Shown here: positions 49,531 through 59,002 of the stretch, piece by piece
How positions within the stretch are numbered: position 1 is the first letter of the stretch
Layout: every line of letters starts with the position of its first letter
From: Lentimicrobiaceae bacterium
GTDB lineage: Bacteria > Bacteroidota > Bacteroidia > Bacteroidales > F082
Direction of reading: 5' to 3'
Assembly: GCA_015061295.1 (NCBI GenBank)
Contig: SUWU01000007.1
Location: 1 to 64,000 of the forward strand
Length of the DNA stretch: 64,000 nucleotides
Notes under the pieces: generated by a model
What the model saw: the letters and a program-made list of their open reading frames with translations, nothing else
Told to the model about the DNA's origin: nothing
Databases searched by the model: none
Program-made: the position numbers and the translations under genes

Positions 49531-51237
49531 ATGAGATGTAAAATATTGATTTTGTTATTGTTTACTTATTCGTTTCTTTTCTCACAGAATGAGAAGTTTC
49601 CTCAGTATCCTAATCCTGTAAAAATTCCGATTTCTCTTTCTGCAACCTTTGCTGAACTTAGGAGTAATGCTTTTCATGCTGGTGTCGATATTAGGACTCA
49701 AGGTGTTGAGGGAAAGGAGGTCTTTGCTGTCGCCGATGGTTATGTGAGTAGGATAGGTGTGTCGCCTTATGGATATGGTAAAGTGTTGTATATTACTCAT
49801 AATGATGGCTTTACTTCGGTATATGCTCATATGTCTAAATTTAATAAAATGATAACTGATTTTGTTAAAGATAAACAATATAAAGATGAGTCTTTTGACC
49901 AAAATATTATGTTGAAAGAAAATGAGTTTCCAATAAAAAGAGGCGATTTCCTTGGATTTACAGGTAATAGCGGCAGTTCTGGTGGTCCGCATCTTCATTA
50001 TGAAATTCGTTATACCAAAACTCAGGAGCCTGTCAACCCTCTTTGCTTTGGATTGAAAATTAAAGATACTAAGAAGCCTGTTATCAAAGGTTTGGCGATT
50101 TATCCTTTGGAAAATTCAATCGTAAATAACAATGATACAACAATATATCTGAACGTTAATTATAATGAGGGTGTATATTCTCTTGATAATTCTATCTTTA
50201 CCGTAAGTGGTGATATTGCTTTTGGAATAAATGTCTATGACCAAGCTGATGGCGCTAATAATAAGAATGGTCCTTATAGCATCGAGCTTTTCGCTGATAA
50301 TGAACTGATATTTAATATTATATCTGATAAATATTCATATAATGAGACTCGATATATCAACAGTCTTATCGATTATTCTCGCTATGTAAAGAATAAAGAA
50401 CGTTTTGTCAGGACGGAGATTGATAAATACAACAATCTCGGCTTATATGAAACTCGAAAAGGTGTAGTGCCTGTTAATCAAGGTGATACTATAGATATGA
50501 AATATGTAGTCAAAGATTATAATGGAAATAAATCGGTGTTGAATTTTACTTTGATAGGAGTGAAGCTACATGTAGATGAGATTGACGATCTCGTTTATGA
50601 TACAGAGTCTTATTATGAAGTTATTGATGGTAACCCATTGAATATCACGTTAAAAGACTTTGAAATGGATATACCTAAAATGGCTTTCTATCGTGATGTT
50701 GTTATTGAAACAACATTGTCGGATACAATGAGCAATATTTACTCTGATTATGTTTATCATATTGGTAATGAGGAGATACCTGTTCATAAAAAGGCTACTC
50801 TTAGGATAAAGCCTAAGACTGATTACATCGGTGACACATTATTGTACGTGGCGTTGTTGAATACAAATAATGAGTTTGTATTCCTCGGGAATAAAACTGT
50901 TGACGATTATATTGAAGCGAAGACTAATGTCTTAGGTAGTTATCTTATTGCAAGAGATACTATTGCACCGTCAATAATTCCTGTTAATTTCAAAACAAAT
51001 TCTTCTATCTCCGAAAATTGGTCGTTGAGAGTAGAGATTGAGGATAAGGAAACAGGCATAAAGGATTATGCTATGTTCGTTAATGGCAGATGGGTTCTTG
51101 CAGATTATGATGCGAAGAATAAGTTACTGATGTATCAGATTGATAATCATATTAAGGAAGGTGATAATATTCTGAAGGTCGTTGTTACCGATATGGTTGG
51201 AAATAAAAATATCTATTCAACAACACTTACTCGTTAG
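49531..51237 (+). CDS. M23-family metallopeptidase (LytM-type) with C-terminal beta domains
   Basis: A 568-residue secreted protein with signal peptide (cleaved near FLFSQ). The LytM catalytic domain (about 40-175) has the zinc ligands His49 and Asp53 in HAGVDI and His154/His156 in HLHYEIR. VFAVADGYVSRIG and LGFTGNSGSSGGPHLH are also typical. The remaining 390 residues are beta-rich and resemble several immunoglobulin-like modules, with EDKETGIKDYAMFVNG in the last. It is likely a periplasmic endopeptidase cutting peptidoglycan crosslinks. It is divergent from the transferase operon, and its last 11 bases overlap the convergent beta-helix gene. Confidence 0.92.
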   Translation: MRCKILILLLFTYSFLFSQNEKFPQYPNPVKIPISLSATFAELRSNAFHAGVDIRTQGVEGKEVFAVADGYVSRIGVSPYGYGKVLYITHNDGFTSVYAHMSKFNKMITDFVKDKQYKDESFDQNIMLKENEFPIKRGDFLGFTGNSGSSGGPHLHYEIRYTKTQEPVNPLCFGLKIKDTKKPVIKGLAIYPLENSIVNNNDTTIYLNVNYNEGVYSLDNSIFTVSGDIAFGINVYDQADGANNKNGPYSIELFADNELIFNIISDKYSYNETRYINSLIDYSRYVKNKERFVRTEIDKYNNLGLYETRKGVVPVNQGDTIDMKYVVKDYNGNKSVLNFTLIGVKLHVDEIDDLVYDTESYYEVIDGNPLNITLKDFEMDIPKMAFYRDVVIETTLSDTMSNIYSDYVYHIGNEEIPVHKKATLRIKPKTDYIGDTLLYVALLNTNNEFVFLGNKTVDDYIEAKTNVLGSYLIARDTIAPSIIPVNFKTNSSISENWSLRVEIEDKETGIKDYAMFVNGRWVLADYDAKNKLLMYQIDNHIKEGDNILKVVVTDMVGNKNIYSTTLTR

Positions 51238-52681
51238 GTACAAATTGATAAGCTCCAGCATCAGGGGTGTTGCCTCTTGCAACTCCGTCTAAATCATATT
51301 GTAATATTCCTGTTGAATATAAAGGATTGCCAATGCCAATAGCAGGGGAGAGTGTGTCGAGATGATAATTAAACGTCTCGTAATCTTTAAATTTAGGGTC
51401 TTTGTTGAAAACGCATTCGTTGAAGTTGCTAAAAGAGCCTTTGTTTTTATAAGTGGTTTTAATGAGACTGTTGTTGAATGTGTATGTTGTGTCGCCCATG
51501 ATGTAGAAATCTGTTTCAAATTCATTGCTTTGATTTCCGTACATGATGCTGTTGTTCATCTCGAAGAAGAAATTTGTGGCGTATTGATCTCCATAAGGGT
51601 CTTGATAAACATTGTTGAAGAAAAGGGAAGGCGTTGTACGAGTAGAGTTTTTCCAATAATTTGCTATTGTGTTTTGTTCAAAGATATATTCGCCGCCTCC
51701 AGTAAGAGCCATCGCATAATTACCGCAATTGGCTACTACGGTATTTGTAGCTTTCATGTTGTATAGGTTAGCATAAATTCCCATACCTGTATGATTTTCA
51801 ATAATTGTGTTATGAATTAGGAGAGGAGCTTTGTTGTTTTTTATAAATGTTTGAGCTTGTATCCCGATGAAGCCGTTTCTGATTATCGCATGATTTATGG
51901 AATGACCGTGACCTTCACGGGCTTCCATGAGCCAGATTCTATCCCATTGACCTGGTTCATCTTTGTAATAGCTCTCTAACCTGTCTCCTTGGAATATAAC
52001 AGGATTTGATGCAGAACCTTCAACTCGCAATTGTCCTTCGCTGAAAGCCCAAAGACCACCGCCATTATGGAAGTGTACTTTTGTTCCTTCTTCTATGACT
52101 AATGTGCCATATGAATCTATTAATGCGTAACCATAAACGACATATGGCTTCTCCGATGTCCAATGTATTTCTTGTAAACTATCGGCAACGATTTTATATT
52201 TAGGAAATCCTTGTGTATATTGATTTGCGATAATGTAGTTCGCATTTTGTCCATATGCAGTAAGACTGATGGTTTGTCTATTGCCATTGGTTTCAAAAAT
52301 CAATTTGTCTTCAACAAAGAAAGGGTTATTTTGGTCGTTTGGGTTTATGGTAACTCTGACAAAGGCGAAGAGACTGTCGTTTGCGTATATCTCCATGTCG
52401 GAGAAGTCGTTGCCAGACTCACCGTCGATATTAATAGAAAACTGTGATGTGTTACCTCCGGCTAATCGTATGGAACCGATTTTTAGATTTTCATTGTTAT
52501 TATTGTATATCATTAAGTAACGTGTAGATGAGCCTATCGAAGTGAATACAGTGTCAAAAGATATAGTGTCGGTGGAGAAATCTAATTTCAATGATTTGTC
52601 ATCGCTGTATATCTTATCTTTTTTACACGAACCTAATGTAAATGCTAAAACGATGATGATTGCCCAGAGATATTTATACAT
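51227..52681 (-). CDS. Right-handed beta-helix lipoprotein
   Basis: A 484-residue lipoprotein (signal MYKYLWAIIIVLAFTL, lipobox LGSC, Cys19). An N-terminal beta-sandwich region (FDTVFTSIGSSTRYLMIYNN) leads into a parallel beta-helix with short repeats such as IEEGTKVHFHNGGGLWAF, HSINHAIIRNGFIGIQA and LIHNTIIENHTGMGIYANL. The end GVARGNTPDAGAYQ is the choice-of-anchor-Q-like tail seen in Bacteroidetes surface beta-helix proteins. It may bind or cut polysaccharide; no catalytic residues could be assigned. It follows the thioredoxin gene by 41 bases and overlaps the M23 gene by 11 bases, tail to tail. Confidence 0.82.
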   Translation of the reverse strand: MYKYLWAIIIVLAFTLGSCKKDKIYSDDKSLKLDFSTDTISFDTVFTSIGSSTRYLMIYNNNNENLKIGSIRLAGGNTSQFSINIDGESGNDFSDMEIYANDSLFAFVRVTINPNDQNNPFFVEDKLIFETNGNRQTISLTAYGQNANYIIANQYTQGFPKYKIVADSLQEIHWTSEKPYVVYGYALIDSYGTLVIEEGTKVHFHNGGGLWAFSEGQLRVEGSASNPVIFQGDRLESYYKDEPGQWDRIWLMEAREGHGHSINHAIIRNGFIGIQAQTFIKNNKAPLLIHNTIIENHTGMGIYANLYNMKATNTVVANCGNYAMALTGGGEYIFEQNTIANYWKNSTRTTPSLFFNNVYQDPYGDQYATNFFFEMNNSIMYGNQSNEFETDFYIMGDTTYTFNNSLIKTTYKNKGSFSNFNECVFNKDPKFKDYETFNYHLDTLSPAIGIGNPLYSTGILQYDLDGVARGNTPDAGAYQFVPNE

Positions 52682-52722
52682 AATTGAAATCGTAATAGTT
52701 AGATTACGCTGTAATAATCTTA

Positions 52723-53253
52723 TTATTGTTCTTGCGTCTTAGAAAAGTCTTCAAAGGTAGAGTGCATGAAAGCGTCTGTGCCTATGTATTTTAATATTGT
52801 AATGAAATCTTCAGCTTTAGAATAGCCAGGGACAACTGTTAATGCTTGATTTTTTTCATTCATGAAGACATACGAAGGATACGACATCTTGCCTTGTAAT
52901 AAAGCAGCTGCTAACTGGTGGGTGCTTCTCTTTGTTCCTGTTGCATCATTGACAAAGGTATATCCCATAAACTCAACAGGTTCTTTCTGTTCTGCATTAA
53001 ACTTTACTGCATAGAAGTTTTCATTCATATATTCCACTATCATCGGATCTACAAATGTGGTTTGATCCATCTTTGTACACCATCCACACCAGTCTGTATA
53101 GACGTCGATGAATATTTTCTTTGGAGCAGTCTCGTTAAGTTTGACGGCTTCTTCAAATGTCATCCAATTGATTTTTTTAACATCCTGTGCTGAGATGTTG
53201 TTAGTGATAAACAGACCTATCACTGCTATGATAATGATATTTACTTTTTTCAT
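52723..53253 (-). CDS. Exported thioredoxin-fold protein
   Basis: A 176-residue protein with signal peptide (cleaved after ISAQ) and the active site DWCGWCTKM (Cys56, Cys59), preceded by KKIFIDVYT. It is of the DUF255/thioredoxin_7-like type with the insertion VEFMGYTFVNDATGTKR. It would reduce or shuttle disulfides in the periplasm. It starts 2 bases after smpB ends and is followed by the beta-helix lipoprotein, so the three are probably cotranscribed. Confidence 0.88.
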   Translation of the reverse strand: MKKVNIIIIAVIGLFITNNISAQDVKKINWMTFEEAVKLNETAPKKIFIDVYTDWCGWCTKMDQTTFVDPMIVEYMNENFYAVKFNAEQKEPVEFMGYTFVNDATGTKRSTHQLAAALLQGKMSYPSYVFMNEKNQALTVVPGYSKAEDFITILKYIGTDAFMHSTFEDFSKTQEQ

Positions 53254-53255
53254 GA

Positions 53256-53726
53256 TTAATCGTATTTATATTTCGCTCTTTCTATTTCTTTTTTATTGTC
53301 TTTGTCTTTAAGGTTGTCACGCTTATCGTAGAAGTGTTTTCCTTTAGCTAAGGCGACAGTGACTTTTGCTAAGCCATTGTCGTTGATAAACATCTCTGTT
53401 GGTACTATGGTAAATCCTTTTTCGTTTGATTTGGTTTTTAGTTTGTTAAGTTCTCTTCTTGTAAGTAGGAGCTTCCTCTCGCGTTTAGGATCATGGTTGT
53501 TGTAGGTGCCATGAGAGTACTCAGCAATATGCATTCCAATGACGAAGAGTTCGTTGTTTTTGAAGGTACAATATGAGTCGGCGAGACTTGCTTTGCCATC
53601 TCTGATGCTTTTTATCTCGGTGCCTGTCAGCACAATGCCAGCCATATAAGTATCTATCACGAAATACTCAAAAGATACTCTCTTGTTTTTAATGTGGATT
53701 TTATTTTGTGTTTTTTCTTTCGCCAT
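53256..53726 (-). CDS. smpB: SsrA-binding protein SmpB
   Basis: A 156-residue protein of normal SmpB size. [56 protein letters not shown] and [14 protein letters not shown] are the family's OB-fold motifs, and the C-terminal tail is basic ([20 protein letters not shown]), as needed to enter the ribosomal mRNA channel. It binds tmRNA and rescues stalled ribosomes. The tmRNA gene is not in the window. A spacer with repeated CTCCTGAA/GGAGTTAGGA words (53745-53815) separates it from the SPFH gene. Confidence 0.96.
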   Translation of the reverse strand: MAKEKTQNKIHIKNKRVSFEYFVIDTYMAGIVLTGTEIKSIRDGKASLADSYCTFKNNELFVIGMHIAEYSHGTYNNHDPKRERKLLLTRRELNKLKTKSNEKGFTIVPTEMFINDNGLAKVTVALAKGKHFYDKRDNLKDKDNKKEIERAKYKYD

Positions 53727-53817
53727 ATTTTCATCTAATTAGAAATCAGGAGTTAGGATTTAGGAATTGATTTCTTCTTCCTTGATGTCCTGAACTCCTG
53801 AATTCCAGAACTCCTAT

Positions 53818-54669
53818 TTATTTAACGTCACCGAGAATTATTGGCATTCCATCATTGCCGCCAATGACGACAACCTTTGAGTTAGGCGATTCGGCGAGTT
53901 TCAAAGTCGCTTCAATGCCTTTGTCGCGGAGAATTTTGTCGGTGATACTTGCGCTTACTATACTATTAGCTTTTGCTTTACCTTCTGCTTCAACACGTTG
54001 ACGTTCCGCTTCTTGTGCAGCTTTTTCAAGTTTGAACTCATATTCTAATGCCTCTTGTTCTTGCTTCAACTTACTCTCAATAGCAGATTTGATAGTAGGA
54101 GGTAAGGTAACAGAACGGATTAGAACCTGATTTAGTTGAACATATTTCTCGTCTAAAAGTTTTTTTGTCTCAACAAAAATCTCTTCTTGTATCACATCGC
54201 GTTTTGTTGAATATATCTGTTCTGGCGTGTAACGTCCAACTACGCTTCTTGCTGCTGAACGCATCGCTGGAACAACGACTCTTGTTAAGTATTGTGTTCC
54301 TATCTGTGCGTGAAGCTTTCCTAAATCTTCCCATTTAGGTTGATACCATGTGGAAAATTCTATCTTGATTTCCAAACCGTTTGATGACAATGCACTCATC
54401 TCTTCTGAAATCTCTTGCTGACGTGTCTCATAGACTATTATCTCGTTCCATGGTGCCAAGAAGTGGAAACCTTCTTCATATGTTCTTGATGTATCAACGC
54501 CGCCACCAAATAAACGGAACATGACACCACCGTGACCTGCAGGGATTGTTTTTGTTATTCTACCCCAAAAAAGTATCACTAAAAAAACAGCTGCTACTAC
54601 TATAATAATAGGGGTGTACTTTCTTAACTCATTGTTGTTGCGATTGTTTGATTGTTGTGAATATTCCAT
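53818..54669 (-). CDS. Prohibitin/SPFH-domain membrane protein
   Basis: A 283-residue protein with one N-terminal membrane anchor (about 18-38, TPIIIVVAAVFLVILFW). A prohibitin/band 7 domain follows: TIPAGHGGVMFRLFGGG, EGFHFLAPWNEI, ETRQQEISEEM and VVPAMRSAARSVVGRYTPEQI. The C-terminus is a coiled coil (SKLKQEQEALEYEFKLEKA). Bacterial prohibitins form large rings in the inner membrane and often modulate membrane proteases such as FtsH. It stands 62 bases after the HHH gene on the same strand. Confidence 0.92.
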   Translation of the reverse strand: MEYSQQSNNRNNNELRKYTPIIIVVAAVFLVILFWGRITKTIPAGHGGVMFRLFGGGVDTSRTYEEGFHFLAPWNEIIVYETRQQEISEEMSALSSNGLEIKIEFSTWYQPKWEDLGKLHAQIGTQYLTRVVVPAMRSAARSVVGRYTPEQIYSTKRDVIQEEIFVETKKLLDEKYVQLNQVLIRSVTLPPTIKSAIESKLKQEQEALEYEFKLEKAAQEAERQRVEAEGKAKANSIVSASITDKILRDKGIEATLKLAESPNSKVVVIGGNDGMPIILGDVK

Positions 54670-54731
54670 GATTTAAAAGTTTTTATAATTTTACAAAGAT
54701 ACGTTTTTTTTCTGAATAAAATGATTAATAT

Positions 54732-56819
54732 CTAAAAAGACCATATTAATTGTAACTTACAATCGCCTCTGAAATTGTTATATATGGTCTCTAATCCAGA
54801 GCCTATCTCGTTTTTGTTATCATAAAATGTAAATCCAATCTTAGAGGATAATTGTAACTGTTCCCAAAGTTTTACCTTTCCAACTAAATATGTCCTAACG
54901 CCTTTGCCTGTTAATCCTCCAACAGCAAACGCATGTAATACATCATTTTCATACGTATAAATACTGCCTTTCTCAGTGTCGAATATGGCGTATCTAAATG
55001 AGAGATTATATCTTTTCTCTGGAGGTGCGTATATTATGTCTTGATAAATAAGATATGAGTTGTGACAGCCATCTTCGTACTTGTTGAAATGGTATTCTAC
55101 TCTGTTCTTGAGAGTTATATCATTGGATAAACTATATGTAGCATGAAAACGAATCATGTTTGTTTTTTCTTTAACCAAGTATTTCTGATATATTTCTGTA
55201 TTACTTGTGTTCTTATCTTTACCTTTATTTCTATATTCTATGAAAAATAGAGTGTTTTTGTTTGCTTGATAATTTAACTGGGTATTAAATTCATATCCAT
55301 CACTTGGTGAATATGCACTGCTTTTTATCCATTGTGATCTGTTAAAATCTAAATTTGTGATAAGTTTACAATTTGGAGCAATGGAGATGATGTTGCCAAA
55401 ATAGAAGCCTTCTTCATTCCTTGGTTTACTTCCAGATGCGTAAGCATTACTGTAAAAACATTGATAGTCTTTGGTATAGTTGCGATATAAAACATTGAAC
55501 TCTATATATCCGGTAGGTAGGATTGTAACTCCAATAAGTCCTGCCAATCCCTTGTTGTCACTCATCGCAATTTCACCATAAAGCAGCACCTTTTCTAAGA
55601 TGTAATAGAAATCGACACCTTGGTTAACAAGACTGCTGCCATTGAAATGGAATAGCTTGTAAATATTATCATTTTGATTTAATCTCGCACTTAGATCTGT
55701 CTTATGTAATGTATATCCTATCTGAAAATTGGAGATTCTATAGCTGAGATTTAATCCATATAATTGCTGTTGAATAGATTTCCTATCTGATATTTCATTA
55801 TATGTTCTATGTAATCCGCTCTGCTGTAAACTGCTGATTTCTAAAATGTCGCCATTGATGCTATCGTATGATACTACGTTGGCATCACTTTTTTTGTTTG
55901 AAAAAAATATTGTTAGTTCTAAGTCTTTAAACTTAAGTGTACTTGCTATTCCCCTAAAATAATGTGCTTCATTTGCTGATTTACTCGCGATGATTTTCTT
56001 GTTTCTTCTTAACAGACTTCCTCCATTTGTCGTGAGTGCTATTCCTGAGCTCATTGTAAGTCCTTGCCCCATAGATAGTTTATAATCACCGATAGCTAAT
56101 GTCTTAATGAATTTGATGTCTTTTGCAACAGCATGAAAAGAGAAAAAATCAAAGCTGGTATAGCATCTGTCACCGAGAAGTTTCCTTATTGAATCGTTGA
56201 TGTTATGTCTGAAAAGATATTCTCCAGGATCCTTTTCTAAGACAAAACCAGCTTCAATTTTATCTCTAAAAGTGTAATTGTAACGAAAGTATATTCTCTG
56301 CGGACTGCCTAAATAAGCCGAGTTCGGATTCATATAAAATACAGAATCTTCAATGTCTCGATATCCTTCTTTCTTGTTAAGACTTTGATCTATCTCTAAT
56401 AATATCTTATTCTTCCCATATCTTAAAACATCTTTTAGCTTGATTTTACTACTACTTTCACGTTGAAAGCAAATTAATGGCTTGATTATCTCAATACTAA
56501 TAGTGTCTAATCCTTCTATTTCATAAAGCTCTTCGATAAAAAGTATATCGCCATAATCTTTTCTATATTTCTTGATGTTTTCTAATTGAAAGATATTTAT
56601 GAGCTTCAAATCAATAAGCTGATATATATCGTCACTATTGATGTCAACTGGATTATCGGTTAGATTCCAATAATCTTCAATTATTTCTGAATAATCATTT
56701 TCTTCATTATTGCTTTCAGAAATACGTTCCATCTGATTGATGATTAAATCATTGTTAATCTGAGCTATGACATCTTGATATGCAATAAAAATAATAATAA
56801 ATAGAAACATCTTTTCCAT
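54732..56819 (-). CDS. Helix-hairpin-helix outer membrane protein
   Basis: A 695-residue protein with signal peptide (ending DVIAQ). After a short linker comes a ComEA-like helix-hairpin-helix segment (about 45-125: PVDINSDDIYQLIDLKLINI, LFIEELYEIEGLDTISIEII). A large beta-barrel-like region of about 560 residues follows, ending in aromatic strands (CKLQLIWSF). HHH modules usually bind DNA, so an outer membrane barrel with a periplasmic HHH is unusual elsewhere but recurrent in Bacteroidetes. The role is unknown. It is 13 bases downstream of the PorV-like gene, indicating an operon. Confidence 0.75.
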   Translation of the reverse strand: MEKMFLFIIIFIAYQDVIAQINNDLIINQMERISESNNEENDYSEIIEDYWNLTDNPVDINSDDIYQLIDLKLINIFQLENIKKYRKDYGDILFIEELYEIEGLDTISIEIIKPLICFQRESSSKIKLKDVLRYGKNKILLEIDQSLNKKEGYRDIEDSVFYMNPNSAYLGSPQRIYFRYNYTFRDKIEAGFVLEKDPGEYLFRHNINDSIRKLLGDRCYTSFDFFSFHAVAKDIKFIKTLAIGDYKLSMGQGLTMSSGIALTTNGGSLLRRNKKIIASKSANEAHYFRGIASTLKFKDLELTIFFSNKKSDANVVSYDSINGDILEISSLQQSGLHRTYNEISDRKSIQQQLYGLNLSYRISNFQIGYTLHKTDLSARLNQNDNIYKLFHFNGSSLVNQGVDFYYILEKVLLYGEIAMSDNKGLAGLIGVTILPTGYIEFNVLYRNYTKDYQCFYSNAYASGSKPRNEEGFYFGNIISIAPNCKLITNLDFNRSQWIKSSAYSPSDGYEFNTQLNYQANKNTLFFIEYRNKGKDKNTSNTEIYQKYLVKEKTNMIRFHATYSLSNDITLKNRVEYHFNKYEDGCHNSYLIYQDIIYAPPEKRYNLSFRYAIFDTEKGSIYTYENDVLHAFAVGGLTGKGVRTYLVGKVKLWEQLQLSSKIGFTFYDNKNEIGSGLETIYNNFRGDCKLQLIWSF

Positions 56820-56832
56820 GAATATACCTCCG

Positions 56833-57666
56833 TCACAATTCTTTGTTCCTCTTTATTTTAAATATAAAACTACAATTTAATGATGTACCTAATTTGATGT
56901 GCATCTGTCCGCAAATGTCTATGATACAATTTTTGTATTCGTATCCGAAACCGAAAGTAAACAACTCAGGTCTTAGCTGAAAACCACTTCTTATAAATGT
57001 ATTATGATATATCTCATACTCTATGCCTAATCGATATGAGAAATTATCTTCTAAGTTCTCTTCAACTTCGCTTGTCAAAAGAAAATCGTCAGTCATTTTA
57101 TACGACACTCCTAATCTCATGATTATAGGAATTTTATTGTTGTTTGGACTTCTTATTTTGATGTGTATAGGATTGAAGAGATATGTGCCAAAACATATTC
57201 TCTCATTGATGTTATATTGCATTCCAATCTCGAAAGTAGCAGTAGATGTTCTCCCGTATGTCTCTGAGAATTTTATAAGGAGGTAATCTAACTTTAATCC
57301 AATTCTTAAATTAGGTCCGAAACTTCTTGAGAATCCTATCCCAAAAATGTTTTCATTATAATGTTGATATCCAAATTGTGATACGCTTACTCCGAATACA
57401 CCCAATTTAATTGGTAATAAAACTCCAGCATTTTTATATCCGAGTTCTTTGAGTAAGAATCTGTTTTCGTATGATATTCCGATGCTAATGTCTTTAAACA
57501 TGGCAAATCCAGCTGGATTGTTGTGGCATGACCAGAAATCTGTTAGAGCGACGGAGCATAGACCAAACGAGGATGCTCTTCCACCAACGGGCTGCTTCAG
57601 ATCCCATGCGTATAATGGTATTACACAGACATAGATTATTAATATCGTAGGCAATAATCGTTTCAT
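56833..57666 (-). CDS. PorV/PorQ-like outer membrane beta-barrel protein
   Basis: A 277-residue barrel with signal peptide (cleaved near PLYA). The opening GGRASSFGLCSVALTDFWSCHNNPAG is the FadL/PorV-type N-terminal motif (normally GxGGAGVALTDDASAxYWNPAG). The rest is alternating strands ending NCSFIFKIK. PorV and PorQ serve type IX secretion in related bacteria, but this chain is shorter and no other T9SS gene is in the window. The ATG at 57666 gives the signal peptide directly; one at 57711 lies upstream of the -7 box TAGATTTG (57697-57690). Confidence 0.72.
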   Translation of the reverse strand: MKRLLPTILIIYVCVIPLYAWDLKQPVGGRASSFGLCSVALTDFWSCHNNPAGFAMFKDISIGISYENRFLLKELGYKNAGVLLPIKLGVFGVSVSQFGYQHYNENIFGIGFSRSFGPNLRIGLKLDYLLIKFSETYGRTSTATFEIGMQYNINERICFGTYLFNPIHIKIRSPNNNKIPIIMRLGVSYKMTDDFLLTSEVEENLEDNFSYRLGIEYEIYHNTFIRSGFQLRPELFTFGFGYEYKNCIIDICGQMHIKLGTSLNCSFIFKIKRNKEL

Positions 57667-57689
57667 TTTTTTGGTATAATTGGTTACTG

Positions 57690-57697
57690 CAAATCTA
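57690..57697 (-). promoter_or_regulatory. -7 box for the PorV-like/HHH operon
   Basis: TAGATTTG on the minus strand, 23 bases before the ATG at 57666, fixing that start. Confidence 0.55.
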
Positions 57698-57794
57698 CGT
57701 AAAAAAATCATTCTTTTTGAAAAAAAATGTATCTTTGTGTAGTTAAAATTTTTGTGAAACTTGTTAAAAAATAATAAGAGTAATATTTAATGTT

Positions 57795-58313
57795 ATGGAG
57801 TATCTAATCTATTTATTAGCAGTGCTTTTTATTGTTGTAGGCGTCATCGGTGACATCGTCCCTGGATTGCCAGGCGTGCCTATCAGTTACGCAGCGATGT
57901 TGTTGTTGCAATTTTTTACAGACATAACGTACTCTACATCGACACTTGTTATCTATGGAATAGTGTGTCTTCTGATAACTGTTTTGGATTATTTTGTCCC
58001 GATTTGGGGAACAAAGAAGTTTGGAGGCACCAAAGCTGGAGTTAGGGGAAGTACCATTGGATTGATTATAGGTGTGATTGTTTTACCTTTATTGGGAATA
58101 GTCCTCGGTCCTTTTGGTATTATTGGAATCATTGCAGGGCCATTTGTTGGCGCGTACATAGGGGAGAAGATGAGCGGTGTTGACGACACACTAGCATGGC
58201 GTTCGGCTTTCGGTTCTTTTGTCGGGTTTGTGGCAGGAACATTATTGAAAGTGGTTTATTCCATAGTCATTGGTTTCGTCGTTATAAAAGATATTATTGT
58301 CTCATTTTTTTAA
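57795..58313 (+). CDS. DUF456 family membrane protein
   Basis: A 172-residue membrane protein with about four to five spans and Gly-rich helices (VVGVIGDIVPGLPGVPISY, GTKKFGGTKAGVRGSTIG, GPFVGAYIGEKMSG). These are the conserved DUF456 features, including the glycine-zipper-like central part. Function unknown in general. It is divergent from the PorV-like operon and followed by a decayed ATPase gene. Confidence 0.88.
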   Translation: MEYLIYLLAVLFIVVGVIGDIVPGLPGVPISYAAMLLLQFFTDITYSTSTLVIYGIVCLLITVLDYFVPIWGTKKFGGTKAGVRGSTIGLIIGVIVLPLLGIVLGPFGIIGIIAGPFVGAYIGEKMSGVDDTLAWRSAFGSFVGFVAGTLLKVVYSIVIGFVVIKDIIVSFF

Positions 58314-58441
58314 ATACTCAGAGACTTATTTGTATGCGACCTCAATTGAGTTTATAGCTATGTTCTTCTATACTCACAGATTAAGTTAAATTTCGTCATA
58401 GAAAGATACAAAAAGACATTTTGTCGGATTTTTGGTTTTAA

Positions 58442-58449
58442 TAATTTTG
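58442..58449 (+). promoter_or_regulatory. -7 box of the decayed ATPase gene
   Basis: TAATTTTG fits TAnnTTTG, 15 bases before the ATG at 58465. The promoter appears to have outlived the gene. The 128 bases before it hold nothing recognisable. Confidence 0.45.
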
Positions 58450-58464
58450 TGGAAAAATTAAAAT

Positions 58465-58977
58465 ATGATATATCTGGATAGTTTTAGATTTCCGACTCTT
58501 GAAAGAGAGGATGAATTTCTGTCAAATTATTATTCCTAAATTCCTCGTCATTTTAATTTTGAGACGGGTGAAGGTCTCGATAAATTAAAGGAAATAAAAC
58601 ATGCGAGGAAGATGAGTCCTTCTGAATATCTTAAGGAAAAGATAGGAGAGAGGACAGCATTATTTTCCAATGGCGAGACAGGATTCATGAAATTTATTGA
58701 AAGCATCGTTCCCGACAGATTGTATATTCTTGATGAGCCGGAGAATAGTCTGTCGTGCGAACTACAGATGAAACTGGCTCAATATATAGAAGAATCATCA
58801 CGTTATTTAGGGTGTCAGTTTATCATTGCGACGCATTCACCTTTCTTACTTGCGCTTGAAAATGCCAAGATATACAATCTCGACGGGAATCCTGCAACGT
58901 TGTCGTGTTTTGGTGATCTCCCTAATATGAAATTGTTTTACAATTTATTCAAGAAACACGAGGAAGAATTTAAATAA
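58465..58977 (+). pseudogene. Decayed AAA family ATPase (internal deletion and stop)
   Basis: From ATG 58465 the frame reads MIYLDSFRFPTLEREDEFL, the usual start of a Bacteroidetes AAA ATPase of about 240 residues. It meets TAA at 58537. In the same frame the rest resumes far along the family sequence (GLDKLKEIKHARKMSPSEYL), with FSNGETGFMKFIE, Walker B RLYILDEPENSLS and the switch IIATHSPFLLA, and ends KKHEEEFK. The middle, with the Walker A loop, is missing. A remaining ORF from 58612 (121 codons) could give only a C-terminal piece without ATP-binding Lys, so the gene is probably non-functional. The family comparison is from memory. Confidence 0.8.
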
Positions 58978-59002
58978 ATAAAACTCCTAATTCCCAATAG
59001 AA

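Noticed and set aside
56833-57666. A type IX secretion locus
   Set aside because: Only one short PorV-like barrel is present; no PorT, SprA, PorK-N or CTD-bearing cargo was seen in the window.
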